The notes under the pieces: generated by a model
The model's input: the letters and a program-made list of their open reading frames with translations, nothing else
Database searches by the model: none
What the model was told of the DNA's origin: nothing
Origin: Gammaproteobacteria bacterium
GTDB lineage: Bacteria > Pseudomonadota > Gammaproteobacteria > Pseudomonadales > Halieaceae
Direction of reading: 5' to 3'
DNA length: 64,000 nucleotides
NCBI GenBank assembly: GCA_030427485.1
Contig: JAUICG010000028.1
Coordinates: forward strand, 1 to 64,000
Part shown: piece by piece, positions 1 through 8,827 of the stretch
Position numbering within the stretch: position 1 is the stretch's first letter
Layout: every line of letters starts with the position of its first letter
Made by a program: the position numbers and the translations under genes

Positions 1-1
1 G

Positions 2-85
2 GGGCTGAACAATATCGTCAAGAACAACGATATGAACTACCCGCCGGAGTGGCGGCTGAGCCGTTCCGGCAGGAAGAAGCCCTGA
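2..85 (+). CDS. C-terminal end of an unidentified protein (5' truncated by window edge)
   Basis: An open frame enters from the left edge and ends at TGA after 27 codons. The tail contains NNDMNYPPEWRLSR and a basic end, RSGRKKP. It lies on the same strand as the following SDR and ends 14 bases before that gene's preferred start, so the two are probably co-transcribed. The fragment is too short to assign to a family. Confidence 0.5.
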   Translation, partial: GLNNIVKNNDMNYPPEWRLSRSGRKKP

Positions 86-99
86 GCGAGCGTCCGCGC

Positions 100-861
100 G
101 TGTGGCGGCTGGACGGCAGGACGGCGCTGGTTACCGGCGCCTCGTCCGGCCTGGGCGCCGGCTTTGCCCGCCTGCTGGCGTCCGCGGGGGCCCGCGTTGT
201 GCTGGGCGCGCGGCGCCTCGAGCGGGTCGAGGAACTGGCCGGCGAGTTGCAGGCTGAGGGCGCCGAGGCGCTCGCCGTCAGGCTCGACGTCAGCGATGAC
301 GCGCAGGTCGCGGCGGCGTTCGACTGCGCGGAGCGCCGTTTCGGCACGGTCGACACGGTGATCGCCAACGCGGGAACTGCCAGCGGCGGGCGGTCCACGG
401 AGGTCGCGGAAGGGGACATCCGTAGCGTGCTCGACACCAACCTGCTGGGTACCTACCTCGTCGCCCGGCAGGCGGCGAAGCGCCTGATAGACAGCGGCAG
501 CCGCGAGCGGGAGCATGGTCGCATTCTTTTCATCGGCTCGATCACCGCGCAGCAGAATCACACCGGTGACGCGGCCTACGCCGCCAGCAAGATCGGCGTC
601 GCCCATCTCGCGCGGCAGTTCGCCCGGGAGTGGGCGCGGCAGGGGATTAACGTCAACACGATCCAGCCCGGCTGGATTCACACCGAACTGAATGACGCGT
701 GGTATCACTCGGCGCAAAGCCGCGAGGCGATAGCGGCACTGCCGCGCAGGCGGATGCAGCAGGCGGAGTCGCTGCACGACATGGTGCTCTACCTCTGCTC
801 GGACCAGTCGAAGGCGATCACCGGCGCCACCTTCACCATCGACGACGGTCAATCGCTCTGA
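100..861 (+). CDS. SDR-family NAD(P)-dependent oxidoreductase
   Basis: A classical short-chain dehydrogenase that interconverts an alcohol and a ketone using NAD(P)H. It shows the Rossmann glycine motif TGASSGLG near the N-terminus, the NAG motif (IANAGTASGG), a catalytic serine in FIGSITAQ and the YAASK active-site pair, and ends with an SDR-typical DDGQSL. I prefer the GTG giving VWRLDGRTALVTG because it falls after the upstream stop. An in-frame GTG at 49 would add 17 residues and overlap the upstream gene, and neither start has a strong ribosome binding site. Substrate unknown; the neighbourhood suggests a hydroxysteroid or hydroxyacyl-type alcohol (inference). It converges on the phosphotransferase gene, with stops overlapping by 13 bases. 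Confidence 0.85.
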   Translation: MWRLDGRTALVTGASSGLGAGFARLLASAGARVVLGARRLERVEELAGELQAEGAEALAVRLDVSDDAQVAAAFDCAERRFGTVDTVIANAGTASGGRSTEVAEGDIRSVLDTNLLGTYLVARQAAKRLIDSGSREREHGRILFIGSITAQQNHTGDAAYAASKIGVAHLARQFAREWARQGINVNTIQPGWIHTELNDAWYHSAQSREAIAALPRRRMQQAESLHDMVLYLCSDQSKAITGATFTIDDGQSL

Positions 862-2156
862 GTGTGCGCCGCGGGATCGGCGTCGCCGACCTCGCGCAGC
901 AGCCGCGCCATATCCGTTGTCTGCCACAGGTTCATGAACACCGTCATCATCTGCAGCTGCGTACGCGCCGCCTCGTGCTGTCGCAGGCGTTGGTCTCTGC
1001 GACTGTCGAACGTGGACAACGCCGGAAACAACCTGGCCAGGTAGGGGGGTGTGTCGAGCAGCCAGTTGAGTCCCATCAGCGACGCGTACAGCGCCAGCAG
1101 CGTCCGCAGTCGCGCGGGCTCCAGTTCAGCGCCACCGGCGCGCCGCAGTTCCGCGGCGTACAGTGCCAGCAATTCGTCCAGGTGATTGTCCCACAGCGTC
1201 GTTTCCGCGCCGCTGAGGCTGCCCCAGAGTGACATCGCGATGTTCATCTGGCTGACCTGCCCCCAGTCGAGCAGGCCGCACTCGAGCCCGGTGGCGGAGC
1301 GCGTGAACCAGGCGTTATCGAGGTTCGCGTTCCAGTGGCACAGGGCGATGTAGCGCGGGTCGCCGGCCAGTGTCGCCACGATGCGCGGGTGCAGCGCCTG
1401 CAACGCAGGCGCTTCGCGCTGCAAACGCGCGACAAAGTCCGGGCGGCGAATGTTCTCCGGCAGCAGGCGCGGGTACTGCGCCGCGAAGTCGGCGTAGCGT
1501 GAAATCCGGTCTGCAATCTGCCCGGCGGTGTAGGGCGTGCGCGGGCGCAGCACCAGCGCGTCGGCGTCGAAAGGGAAATACCGGTCGACGGCATCGCCAA
1601 GGCCGCCCGCTTGATGCGCGCCCGCCAGTCGCGCCAGCGCGCGGACAATCGCCCGGTAATGCGCCAGCGGATCGGCAATGTCATAGTCCAGGCATTTTTC
1701 GTGCTGCGGTTCGACGCCGTCCATCCCGAACGGGACGCGCGCCGTGATCAGGATGCCGGTACCCGACTCCCTGTGAAAATCGGCGAAATAGCAGCCGGGT
1801 ACCGCGATCGGAAAACCCTGTTGGCGCGAGAGCAAGCCGAATTTCACTTCCGCCTCCATCTGGTAGCGGGCGCGATCGCGGATATCATCATCGAAGTCGC
1901 GCGAGAACTTCACGAACATGGCGCCATCCAGGGAGTCCGCGGCTGTGTCGAACGCGACCGACAGCAGCAGCTTGCGCCCGGTACTGCCGCCGCCGCAATC
2001 CTCGAGCTGTGTTATCCGTGTCACGCTATTGTCCGCGGCAATGGCGCCGGTAGCGCGAAAGGCCCGGGTCAGGAAATACACGCCGCCCTCGCGCAGCGCC
2101 TTGCCGTGAGCGGGAAACGCCAGTCCCAGCAGATCCCCATCAATCCAGTCAATCAC
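849..2156 (-). CDS. Phosphotransferase-family (APH/choline-kinase-like) protein with altered catalytic loop
   Basis: A 435-residue protein with the APH kinase-like layout: an N-lobe, then a catalytic loop and a metal-binding DWG. The usual Brenner motif HGDxxxxN reads HWNANLDN here (H274 to N281), so the catalytic aspartate is replaced by N276. The metal-binding aspartate is kept in GLLDWGQV (D297). The second phosphotransferase in the window, at 18455, has an intact HGDAHIGN. The protein may therefore be a pseudokinase or use different chemistry. The family phosphorylates small alcohols such as ecdysteroids or choline; the substrate here is unknown. The start is the ATG giving MIDWIDGDLLG. 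Its upstream region carries two palindromic elements. Confidence 0.75.
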   Translation of the reverse strand: MIDWIDGDLLGLAFPAHGKALREGGVYFLTRAFRATGAIAADNSVTRITQLEDCGGGSTGRKLLLSVAFDTAADSLDGAMFVKFSRDFDDDIRDRARYQMEAEVKFGLLSRQQGFPIAVPGCYFADFHRESGTGILITARVPFGMDGVEPQHEKCLDYDIADPLAHYRAIVRALARLAGAHQAGGLGDAVDRYFPFDADALVLRPRTPYTAGQIADRISRYADFAAQYPRLLPENIRRPDFVARLQREAPALQALHPRIVATLAGDPRYIALCHWNANLDNAWFTRSATGLECGLLDWGQVSQMNIAMSLWGSLSGAETTLWDNHLDELLALYAAELRRAGGAELEPARLRTLLALYASLMGLNWLLDTPPYLARLFPALSTFDSRRDQRLRQHEAARTQLQMMTVFMNLWQTTDMARLLREVGDADPAAHTQSD

Positions 2157-2250
2157 GCCACGTCCTCCGGATGCGATTAATGTAGATGCTTATCCAGCGC
2201 GCTGTTTGCGGGCTTAACAGTACTGGTTTTAGCCAAAATTTAGTGCGTAC

Positions 2251-2435
2251 GAGCCTGGGAGGTAGCGTTGCGGTCGGGACACCGGAGCGCCGGCCGCGCC
2301 TGGCCGGCCGCGCCAAAACGCGCACATCCATGTGCGGGCGCGGCCGGCGAGGCTCGGGTGGCGACGTACCCGGTGAAGCGGGGCAGGCCCTTCTGTCGCC
2401 ACACGGTCCCGACCGCAACCCTACCTCCCAGACTC
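2251..2435 (-). repeat. Palindromic element, copy 1 (expanded form)
   Basis: A 185-bp inverted-repeat element. The outer arms at 2251-2280 and 2406-2435 pair at 28 of 30 positions (start GAGCCTGGGAGG, end CCTCCCAGACTC). The core is in the opposite orientation to copies 2 and 4. On the minus strand it contains GTGGCGACA and CGTCGCCACCCGAGCCT, then GCACATGGATGTGC and GGCGC. Relative to the other copies, the loop of the first inner hairpin is about 22 nt longer, and the second inner hairpin is lengthened by an extra GC-rich stem, CGCCGGCCGCGCC pairing with GGCGCGGCCGGC. Confidence 0.85.
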
Positions 2436-2590
2436 TCTACATTCGCCCAATTTTGAGCGGGCCATTTTAGGCAATACCCGAACTTGCCCGCTGCACGCAA
2501 GTGCGACAATATACAACACTGACGATTATTTATCGGTATATGAAGCTAACGTTAAGAGCGCTTTTCCAAGGTTTCGAGGTACTCTGGTGA

Positions 2591-2710
2591 GGAGGATGCG
2601 GCCTATCTGTATCAGTGGGACCGTGTGGCGACAGGACGTCGCCACCCGAGCCTGCACATGGATGTGCGCTTTTTGGCGTGTCGCACTGATACAGATAGGC
2701 TGTATCCTCC
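2591..2710 (+). repeat. Palindromic element, copy 2 (different outer arms)
   Basis: A 120-bp element. The outer arms at 2591-2621 and 2680-2710 pair except for three positions, two of which could be G-U pairs. The arms (GGAGGATGCGGCC ... CTGTATCCTCC) are unrelated in sequence to those of copies 1, 3 and 4. The 58-nt core matches copies 3 and 4 except in one hairpin stem: GTGGCGACAGGACGTCGCC (first hairpin), CACCCGAGCCT linker, GCACATGGATGTGC (second hairpin), then GCTTTTTGGCGT. Confidence 0.9.
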
Positions 2711-2788
2711 GACGCGCCAGGATTTCAAAATCAGCTAACTCCGATCCGAACTTTATCGTCAAAGTTTTAACACCAGCCGAAGGACCCC

Positions 2789-3850
2789 ATGCCGCAACAA
2801 GTTGACGATTACCGCCTGCTGGGCCGCTCCGGACTGCGCGTCTCCCCGCTGACACTCGGCACGATGAACTTCGGGGTGCCCGCCAGTTGGGGCTGCGATC
2901 GCGCCGAGGCGCAGAAGATATTCGGCGCCTACCTAGAGCGGGGCGGCAACAGCCTCGATACCGCCAATTTTTACGCCGGCGGCGAGTCGGAACGCATCGT
3001 CGGCCAGTTGGTGGAGGGCCGGCGCGAGGAAGTCGTGATCGCGACCAAATACGCGCTGAGCATGCGCCGCGGCGACCCCAACGCCAGCGGCAACCACCGC
3101 AAGAACATGGTGCAGTCGGTGGAGAACAGCCTCAGACGGCTGCAGACGGATTACATCGACCTGTTCTACCTGCACATGTGGGATTCGACCACCCCGGTCG
3201 AGGAAGTGCTGCGCGCGTTCGACGACCTGGTGCGCGCCGGCAAGATCCTCTATGTGGGCATATCCGACACGCCCGCATGGCAGGTTTCGCGCATGCAGGC
3301 GATCGCCGAATTGCGGGGCTGGAGTCCGCTGGTCGCGCTGCAGATACCCTACAGCCTGGCGGAGCGGACCGTGGAGCGGGACCTGATCCCGATGGCGCGG
3401 GAGATGGGCCTGGGGGTGCTGCCGTGGTCGCCGCTGGCCGGTGGGGTTCTGTCCGGGAAGTACACGCGCGGCGACCTGCAGCCGGCTTCCGAGTCCGCCT
3501 TCGACACGCGCAAGGACATCAATCTCGCCACCGGGCGGCTGTCGGAAGCGACCCTCGCGATCGCCGACGAAGTCAGTGCGATCGCCCGGGACATCGAACG
3601 CTCGCCGGCACAGGTGGCGCTGGCCTGGACCCTGGTCAATCGCGCGGTGGCGTCGACGATCATCGGCGTGCGCAATTGCGAACAACTGGAGAGTAATCTC
3701 GCCGCGCTCGATCTCGATTTTACAGAGGAGCATCGCGCGCGATTGCACGAGGCGAGCAGGGTGGAAGCGGGTTTCCCGCACGATTTACTGAGTTCCCCGG
3801 TAATGTACTCCATGTTTGGTGAAGTCAAGCTGGCTGGTCGCGATCAGTGA
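2789..3850 (+). CDS. Aldo/keto reductase
   Basis: A cytosolic, 353-residue TIM-barrel NADPH-dependent carbonyl reductase of the AKR superfamily. The catalytic tetrad is visible: Asp in SLDTANFY, Tyr in NFYAGGES, Lys in IATKYALS and His in LFYLHMWD. The C-terminal coenzyme segment appears as ASTIIGVRNCEQLESNL, typical of the YajO/voltage-channel-beta-like group. Start ATG is 8 nt after an AAGGA site. It runs into the KstD-like flavoprotein gene 18 bp downstream and is probably co-transcribed with it, suggesting action on the same carbonyl substrate (inference). Confidence 0.92.
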   Translation: MPQQVDDYRLLGRSGLRVSPLTLGTMNFGVPASWGCDRAEAQKIFGAYLERGGNSLDTANFYAGGESERIVGQLVEGRREEVVIATKYALSMRRGDPNASGNHRKNMVQSVENSLRRLQTDYIDLFYLHMWDSTTPVEEVLRAFDDLVRAGKILYVGISDTPAWQVSRMQAIAELRGWSPLVALQIPYSLAERTVERDLIPMAREMGLGVLPWSPLAGGVLSGKYTRGDLQPASESAFDTRKDINLATGRLSEATLAIADEVSAIARDIERSPAQVALAWTLVNRAVASTIIGVRNCEQLESNLAALDLDFTEEHRARLHEASRVEAGFPHDLLSSPVMYSMFGEVKLAGRDQ

Positions 3851-3868
3851 CCACGGGTGATGCACGGT

Positions 3869-5548
3869 ATGAGTGATTTTGATGAAGAGTTCGATTTTGT
3901 CGTCGTCGGCAGCGGCGGCGGCTCGATGTGCGCGGCGCTGTACCTGCGGGCGCGGGGCAAGAGCGTACTGATCCTGGAGAAAACCGACCTGGTGGGTGGC
4001 ACCACCGCCCGCTCCGGCGGCGTGATGTGGATTCCCGATAACCCGTTTATGCGACGCGACGGCGTCGCCGACAGCTATGAAAAGGCGGCCACCTATCTCG
4101 ACAGTGTTGCCGGTGGACAGCACGATGCGCCCGCGGCATCCGAGGTGCGGCGGCACACCTACCTCACGCAGGCGCCGCAGATGGTGCAGTTCCTGGTTGA
4201 CCAGGGTATCAGGCTGACCCGGGTCAGCTACTGGCCGGACTACTACGACGACCGGCCCGGCGGTTCGTCTGAGGGTCGCACGGTGGTGGCCGAGTTGTTC
4301 AACGTCAACGAACTCGGTCCCTGGAAAGACAAACTGCGCCCCAGTTTCCTGACGGTGCCGGCGATGCTCGAGGAGGCGATGGCGCTGCCGGATTTTCGGC
4401 GCTCCTGGAAATCCAGGGGGTTGATGCTCAAGGTCGCCGGACGGGCGATCGCGGCCCTGCTGACCGGCAAACGCTTCGTTTCAGCGGGAGCGGCCCTGCA
4501 GGGGCGGATGCTGCAGGCGGCACTGCGCGCAGGGGTCGATATTCGCACCGACTCGCCCGGGGTCGAATTGATCGTCGAGGACGGCGCGGCGGTCGGTATC
4601 ACCACCTTGCGGGACGGACAGCCGTGGCGGGTGCGTGCGCGCCTCGGCGTGCTGGTGAACGCGGGCGGGTTTTCCCACAACCAGCGCATGCGCGACACGT
4701 ACCAGCCCGGTACCTCTTCCGCGTGGAGTAACGCCACGCCCGGCGACACCGGCGAGATGATCGAGGAAATGATGCGCCACGGCGCCGCGGTGGCGCAGAT
4801 GGAGGAGATGGTCGGCTACCAGACAACACTGGCGCCGGGTAGCGAGCAGGACGACATCAAGCCATCCGCCCAGCGTATGACCGCTGCGCCGCATGCCATT
4901 CTCGTCGACCAGTCGGGCGTGCGTTACATGAATGAGGGCGGGTCCTACATGGCCTACTGCAAGGGCATGCTGCTGCGCGACAAAACGGTGCCGGCGGTGC
5001 CGAGCTGGGCGATTTTCGACAGCCAGTACATTGACAAATACATGCTGGCCGGCACGATGCCGGGCAGAAAGAAGCCGCAGCGCTGGTACGATGAAGGCTA
5101 CCTCAGGCGCAGCGACAGCGTCGCGGGACTGGCGCGTGAGATCGGCGTCGATCCGGCGGCCCTGGTGGGCACGGTCGCGCGCTTCAACGGTTTTGTCGCG
5201 AACAACGCGGACGAGGATTTTCACCGCGGAGAGCGCAGCTACGACCGCTGGCTCGGGGACAGGTTCCACAAGCCTTCCGAGACGCTGGGCAGTATCGATA
5301 CCGGGCCATACTATGCGGTACCGGTGTTGCCCGGCGACGTGGGTACCTACGGCGGCGTGCTCACCGACGAACATGCGCGCGTCGTGCGCGAGGATGGCAG
5401 CGTTATAAAGGGCCTGTATGCAACCGGTATCTCAACGGCCTCGGTGATGGGGCGGACCTATCCCGGCGCCGGGTCGAGTATCGGGCCGTCGTTCACCTGG
5501 GGCTACGTGGCGGCGCAGCATGCCGTCAACAACAGCGGGGATGCCTGA
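3869..5548 (+). CDS. 3-ketosteroid-delta1-dehydrogenase-like FAD oxidoreductase (paralogue 1)
   Basis: FAD_binding_2-type flavoprotein of about 560 residues. It has the N-terminal dinucleotide motif VVVGSGGGSMCAAL, the FAD loop GGTTARSGGVMWIP, the mid-domain NEGGSYMAY and a C-terminal RTYPGAGSSIGPSFTWGY. The tyrosine and the glycine four residues later match the positions known to matter in KstD for the 3-keto group (Tyr487/Gly491 in the Rhodococcus enzyme, aligned by eye). This is the window's best candidate for true delta1-dehydrogenation of a 3-oxo-steroid A ring or similar cyclic ketone. In-frame starts also exist at 3857 (GTG) and 3860 (ATG); the ATG giving MSDFDEEFDF best matches paralogue 2. 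Confidence 0.85.
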   Translation: MSDFDEEFDFVVVGSGGGSMCAALYLRARGKSVLILEKTDLVGGTTARSGGVMWIPDNPFMRRDGVADSYEKAATYLDSVAGGQHDAPAASEVRRHTYLTQAPQMVQFLVDQGIRLTRVSYWPDYYDDRPGGSSEGRTVVAELFNVNELGPWKDKLRPSFLTVPAMLEEAMALPDFRRSWKSRGLMLKVAGRAIAALLTGKRFVSAGAALQGRMLQAALRAGVDIRTDSPGVELIVEDGAAVGITTLRDGQPWRVRARLGVLVNAGGFSHNQRMRDTYQPGTSSAWSNATPGDTGEMIEEMMRHGAAVAQMEEMVGYQTTLAPGSEQDDIKPSAQRMTAAPHAILVDQSGVRYMNEGGSYMAYCKGMLLRDKTVPAVPSWAIFDSQYIDKYMLAGTMPGRKKPQRWYDEGYLRRSDSVAGLAREIGVDPAALVGTVARFNGFVANNADEDFHRGERSYDRWLGDRFHKPSETLGSIDTGPYYAVPVLPGDVGTYGGVLTDEHARVVREDGSVIKGLYATGISTASVMGRTYPGAGSSIGPSFTWGYVAAQHAVNNSGDA

Positions 5549-5612
5549 GGTCCGGACCAGGGGTTGAGCCGCCGCCGCAGTCCGGTGCCGGCTGGGCCCC
5601 TTGCCGTCGCGG

Positions 5613-7079
5613 TCAGACCTTGACGGCGATCGCCTTGGTGTCGAGGAATTCCTCGATGCCCTCAAGACCCCATTCGCGGCCCATGCCGCTGCCCTTGAAA
5701 CCGCCGAAGGGCAGGTCGCCGGTAATGCTCAGACCGCCGTTGACGCTGAACGCGCCGGCGCGCACCCGGCGCGCGATACGCATCGCGCGCTCCCTGTCCC
5801 CGGAGACCACCGAGCCGCCGAGCGCGTAGTTGCTGTCATTGGCGATGCGTATTGCGTCCTCGTCGTCTTCGAAGGGAATGACGACCAGCACCGGCCCGAA
5901 GATTTCCTCCTGGGCGATACGCATGTCGTTGCTGACATCGACAAAACAGGTCGGCTCGATGAAATAACCGCTGCCCTTCTCGGGGCAGGCCTTGCCGCCG
6001 GTCAGCAGGCGCGCGCCTTCTTTCTGGCCGAGCTCGATATAGCCGAGCACGCGCTCCTGCTGGCGTTTGGAGATCACCGGTCCCATCATCTGGTCGGGAC
6101 TGTCGAAATCGCCCCAGCGGCTGGCGAAGCCGCCGTAGGACAGTGTCAACGCCTCCACCGCTTCGTCGTAGCGGCTGCGGGGCACCAGCAGCCGGGTCGG
6201 CAGCGCGCAGCCCTGGCCGGCGTGGAAAATCGCCATCGACATCATCACCGACAGCGCGAATTCGGGCGCGTCCTCGAGAATGATGGTCGCTGATTTTCCG
6301 CCCAGTTCCAGGAAGATGCGTTTCAGCGTGGCGGCGCCTTTTTCCATAATGCGTTTGCCGACGGCGGTGGAGCCGGTGAAGGAGATCACGTCGACGCGCG
6401 GGTCGGCCACCAGCATTTCACCCGCCATGGCCGGGTCGGCCGAGGTCACGACATTGAACACGCCGGGGGGAAAACCGGCTTCCTGCGCCAGTTCGCCCAT
6501 AAAAGCGCCCATCAGCGGCGTGTCCGGCGCCGGCTTGAGCACCACCGTACAACCCGCGAGCAGCGCGGCGATGACCTTGCCGATGTTCACATACAGCGGC
6601 ACGTTCCACGGCGTGATCGCGCCGACCACGCCCAGTGGCTCGTGCACCACGGTGCGCGCGGAAACCACGTCGTATTCGGTGCGCTGTCCGCGGTCCTCCT
6701 CCCAGGTGACATCCTCGAAGCAATTGATCAAGTCGTCCATGCCGTTCAGGGCGCCGTTGACATGGGCGCGGCTGGCGGCGCCCCCGGCGGCGCCCGCTTC
6801 GATCTTTGCGATCTCGATGAGTTTGTCGTAGTTGGCGTGCAACAGCTTAGCGTATTTCTTCAACAATGCGTGGCGCTGCGCGTGATCCCGCGACCACTCG
6901 GTGTCGTCAAAGGCGCGCCGCGCCGCCGCGATCGCGGCATCGACGTCCGCCGCCGGGGCGTCGGCGGCCTGCCCGACAACCTCGGCCGTCCACGGGCAGA
7001 TGTTGTCAAAGGTCTTGCCGCCTTCGGCGTCGCGGATTTCGCCGTCGATATAGAGTTTGGCGTCGGGTAGCTTCTTCAT
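5613..7079 (-). CDS. NAD(P)-dependent aldehyde dehydrogenase
   Basis: A full-length, 488-residue member of the ALDH superfamily, oxidising an aldehyde to a carboxylic acid. Visible motifs: GAITPWNVPL, the coenzyme loop FTGSTAVGKRI, the general base in LELGGKSATIIL, the catalytic cysteine in HAGQGCALPTR and EEIFGPVLVVIPF. It is the last gene of a leftward operon starting at 10411 (dimeric-barrel protein, SDR, KstD-like flavoprotein, ALDH), so it probably handles an aldehyde made by those steps. The gene ends 64 bp from the convergent KstD-like gene. Confidence 0.95.
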   Translation of the reverse strand: MKKLPDAKLYIDGEIRDAEGGKTFDNICPWTAEVVGQAADAPAADVDAAIAAARRAFDDTEWSRDHAQRHALLKKYAKLLHANYDKLIEIAKIEAGAAGGAASRAHVNGALNGMDDLINCFEDVTWEEDRGQRTEYDVVSARTVVHEPLGVVGAITPWNVPLYVNIGKVIAALLAGCTVVLKPAPDTPLMGAFMGELAQEAGFPPGVFNVVTSADPAMAGEMLVADPRVDVISFTGSTAVGKRIMEKGAATLKRIFLELGGKSATIILEDAPEFALSVMMSMAIFHAGQGCALPTRLLVPRSRYDEAVEALTLSYGGFASRWGDFDSPDQMMGPVISKRQQERVLGYIELGQKEGARLLTGGKACPEKGSGYFIEPTCFVDVSNDMRIAQEEIFGPVLVVIPFEDDEDAIRIANDSNYALGGSVVSGDRERAMRIARRVRAGAFSVNGGLSITGDLPFGGFKGSGMGREWGLEGIEEFLDTKAIAVKV

Positions 7080-7131
7080 TTCCGTTTCCTCATGTGGGCT
7101 GTAGCGCCTGGCTCAGCGGTTGGTGTTCCTG

Positions 7132-8808
7132 TCAGTTGCGTACCGAATCTGCGTCAGCGTTGCGCACAGCGTGCACAGCGGCGACGAATCCCCAGGTGAA
7201 CGAGGGGCCGATACTGGCGCCGGCACCGGGGCTGGTTTTCGCCAGGACCGATGCCGTGCTGGTACCCGTGGCGTACAGGCCGGGGATCACCGTGCCGTCC
7301 TCGCGCAGCACCCGGGCACTCGCATCTGTGACCAGTCCGCCGAAGGTGCTGACATCGCCCGGGTAGACCGGGATCGCGTAAAAGGGGCCTTCTTCGATAG
7401 TGCCCAGCGTCGGCGATGCCTCGTCCAGTTTATCGCCCAGCCAGCGATCATACGCGTGGTCGCCGCGCTGGAAATCTTCATCGCGACCGTTGCGCGCGAA
7501 GCCGTTGAAGCGCTCCACCGCGCTTTGCAGTGTAGCCGCTTCCATACCGCAGGCCGTCGCCAGTGCCTCCAGCGTGTCGCCGCTGCGCAGAAAACCCTGC
7601 TCGTACCACGCTTTCGGTTTCTTTTTCCCCGGCATGGTCCCGGCCAGCATGTACGTGTTGAGATACCGGGTGTCCATGACCAGCCAGCTCGGCACGGCGG
7701 GCGATACCCGATTATGCGCCAGCATGGCCTTCCCGACCTCAACATAGGAATTGGATTCGCGCATGTAGCGCGCGCCCGACTGGTCGACGACCATGGAGTG
7801 CGGCTTTGCCATGTCACCGTGCACGATCACCGGCCTGGCAGGCGTCTCGCCCGGCGGCAGGGTAACGGGGTTGCCGATGCGCTCATCCATCTGGGCGAGC
7901 GCCGCGCCGATGCGGACGGCTTCCTCAATCATTTCACCAGTATCGCCGGGGCCGGTACTGGTCCACTGTGCGGAGGTCCCGGGGAGGTACTGGTCGAGCA
8001 TGCGCTGGTTGCGGGAAAAGCCGCCGGCGTTGATCAGCACGCCGAGACGCGCCGCGACCTGCGCGCTGCCGCCATTGCGCCCGACGCTCACGCCGGTCAC
8101 CCTGCCACCCTCGACCAGCAAGGTTTCGACGGCCGAGTGGGTGCGGATGTCCACCCCGGCGCGCAGCGCCGCGTGCAGCATCTGCGCCTGCAGCGCCTGC
8201 CCGGCGGTGGCGAGGTGTTTGCCGCGCAGGCGGCCGAAAAGGGTGCGCCAGACGACTTTCACCAGCACTTTCCTGGCCTTGCCCGAGCGTTTCATGTTCG
8301 GGAAATCCATCGCCTCGTCGAGGTTCGCGGCCAGCGGGAGGAAGCCGGGCCGGAGCTTCTTCTTCCAGTCACCCAGCTGGTTGAGGTCGAACAACTCCGA
8401 AACGACAGTGCGCCCGGGCTCGGATTCACCCGGCACGCCGTGGTAATCCGGCCACGAGGGAACGCGTCGCAGGCGGATGCCCTGTTCGACCAGGAAATCG
8501 ATCATTTTCCGCGCCTCGTCCACATATACCTGTCGCCGCTCACGGCTGGAGCCGGGGGTGTCCCGCGGGTCGCCGATGATCGCCTCGAGGTAGGCGAGCG
8601 CCTGTTCGGCGCTGTCCGGGATGCCGTCGCTCTTCATGAAGCGGTTGTCCGGTATCCACATCACCCCGCCTGACATCGCGGTGGTGCCGCCCAGCAGGTC
8701 GGTTTTCTCCAGTACCAGGACGCTTTTCCCGGCGGCGCGCAACACCAGGGCCGCGCACAGGGAGCCGCCCCCGCTGCCGACAATCACAAAATCATAGCTC
8801 TCATTCAC
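7132..8808 (-). CDS. KstD-like FAD oxidoreductase (paralogue 2)
   Basis: A 558-residue flavoprotein with the same layout as paralogue 1: FVIVGSGGGSLCAAL, GGTTAMSGGVMWIPDN, a mid-domain RESNSYVE and a C-terminal PGAGASIGPSFTWGF. The residue matching the catalytic tyrosine of KstD is serine here (KTSPGAG). It therefore belongs to the family but may not carry out standard delta1-dehydrogenation; a related cyclic ketone or another desaturation is possible. It starts at the ATG giving MNESYDFVIVG and lies between ALDH (52 bp) and an SDR (19 bp) in one leftward operon. Confidence 0.83.
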   Translation of the reverse strand: MNESYDFVIVGSGGGSLCAALVLRAAGKSVLVLEKTDLLGGTTAMSGGVMWIPDNRFMKSDGIPDSAEQALAYLEAIIGDPRDTPGSSRERRQVYVDEARKMIDFLVEQGIRLRRVPSWPDYHGVPGESEPGRTVVSELFDLNQLGDWKKKLRPGFLPLAANLDEAMDFPNMKRSGKARKVLVKVVWRTLFGRLRGKHLATAGQALQAQMLHAALRAGVDIRTHSAVETLLVEGGRVTGVSVGRNGGSAQVAARLGVLINAGGFSRNQRMLDQYLPGTSAQWTSTGPGDTGEMIEEAVRIGAALAQMDERIGNPVTLPPGETPARPVIVHGDMAKPHSMVVDQSGARYMRESNSYVEVGKAMLAHNRVSPAVPSWLVMDTRYLNTYMLAGTMPGKKKPKAWYEQGFLRSGDTLEALATACGMEAATLQSAVERFNGFARNGRDEDFQRGDHAYDRWLGDKLDEASPTLGTIEEGPFYAIPVYPGDVSTFGGLVTDASARVLREDGTVIPGLYATGTSTASVLAKTSPGAGASIGPSFTWGFVAAVHAVRNADADSVRN

Positions 8809-8827
8809 GTGCGGATTATCCTGTGGG

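Larger units (their letters stand above)
2157..2788. other. 632-bp divergent intergenic region with two palindromic elements
   Basis: Separates the leftward phosphotransferase from the rightward aldo/keto reductase. It contains two copies of the palindromic element (2251-2435 and 2591-2710). The AT-richer stretch between them has an inverted repeat ACTTGC/GCAAGT (2482-2487 and 2497-2502), followed by CAATATACA, which could be an operator and -10 element. Only short spurious reading frames cross the hairpins. No other gene is visible. Confidence 0.6.

Noticed and set aside
2149..2855. Several short reading frames on both strands across the first two palindromic elements
   Set aside because: They lie inside the inverted repeats, mirror each other between strands and have no ribosome sites; the hairpins explain them.
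7120..8673. A long rightward frame antisense to KstD-like paralogue 2
   Set aside because: It is the shadow of a GC-rich gene, with low-complexity Arg/His/Ala composition and no family motifs. The same applies to long antisense frames at 849-2156, 31774-33084 and 43586-44722.
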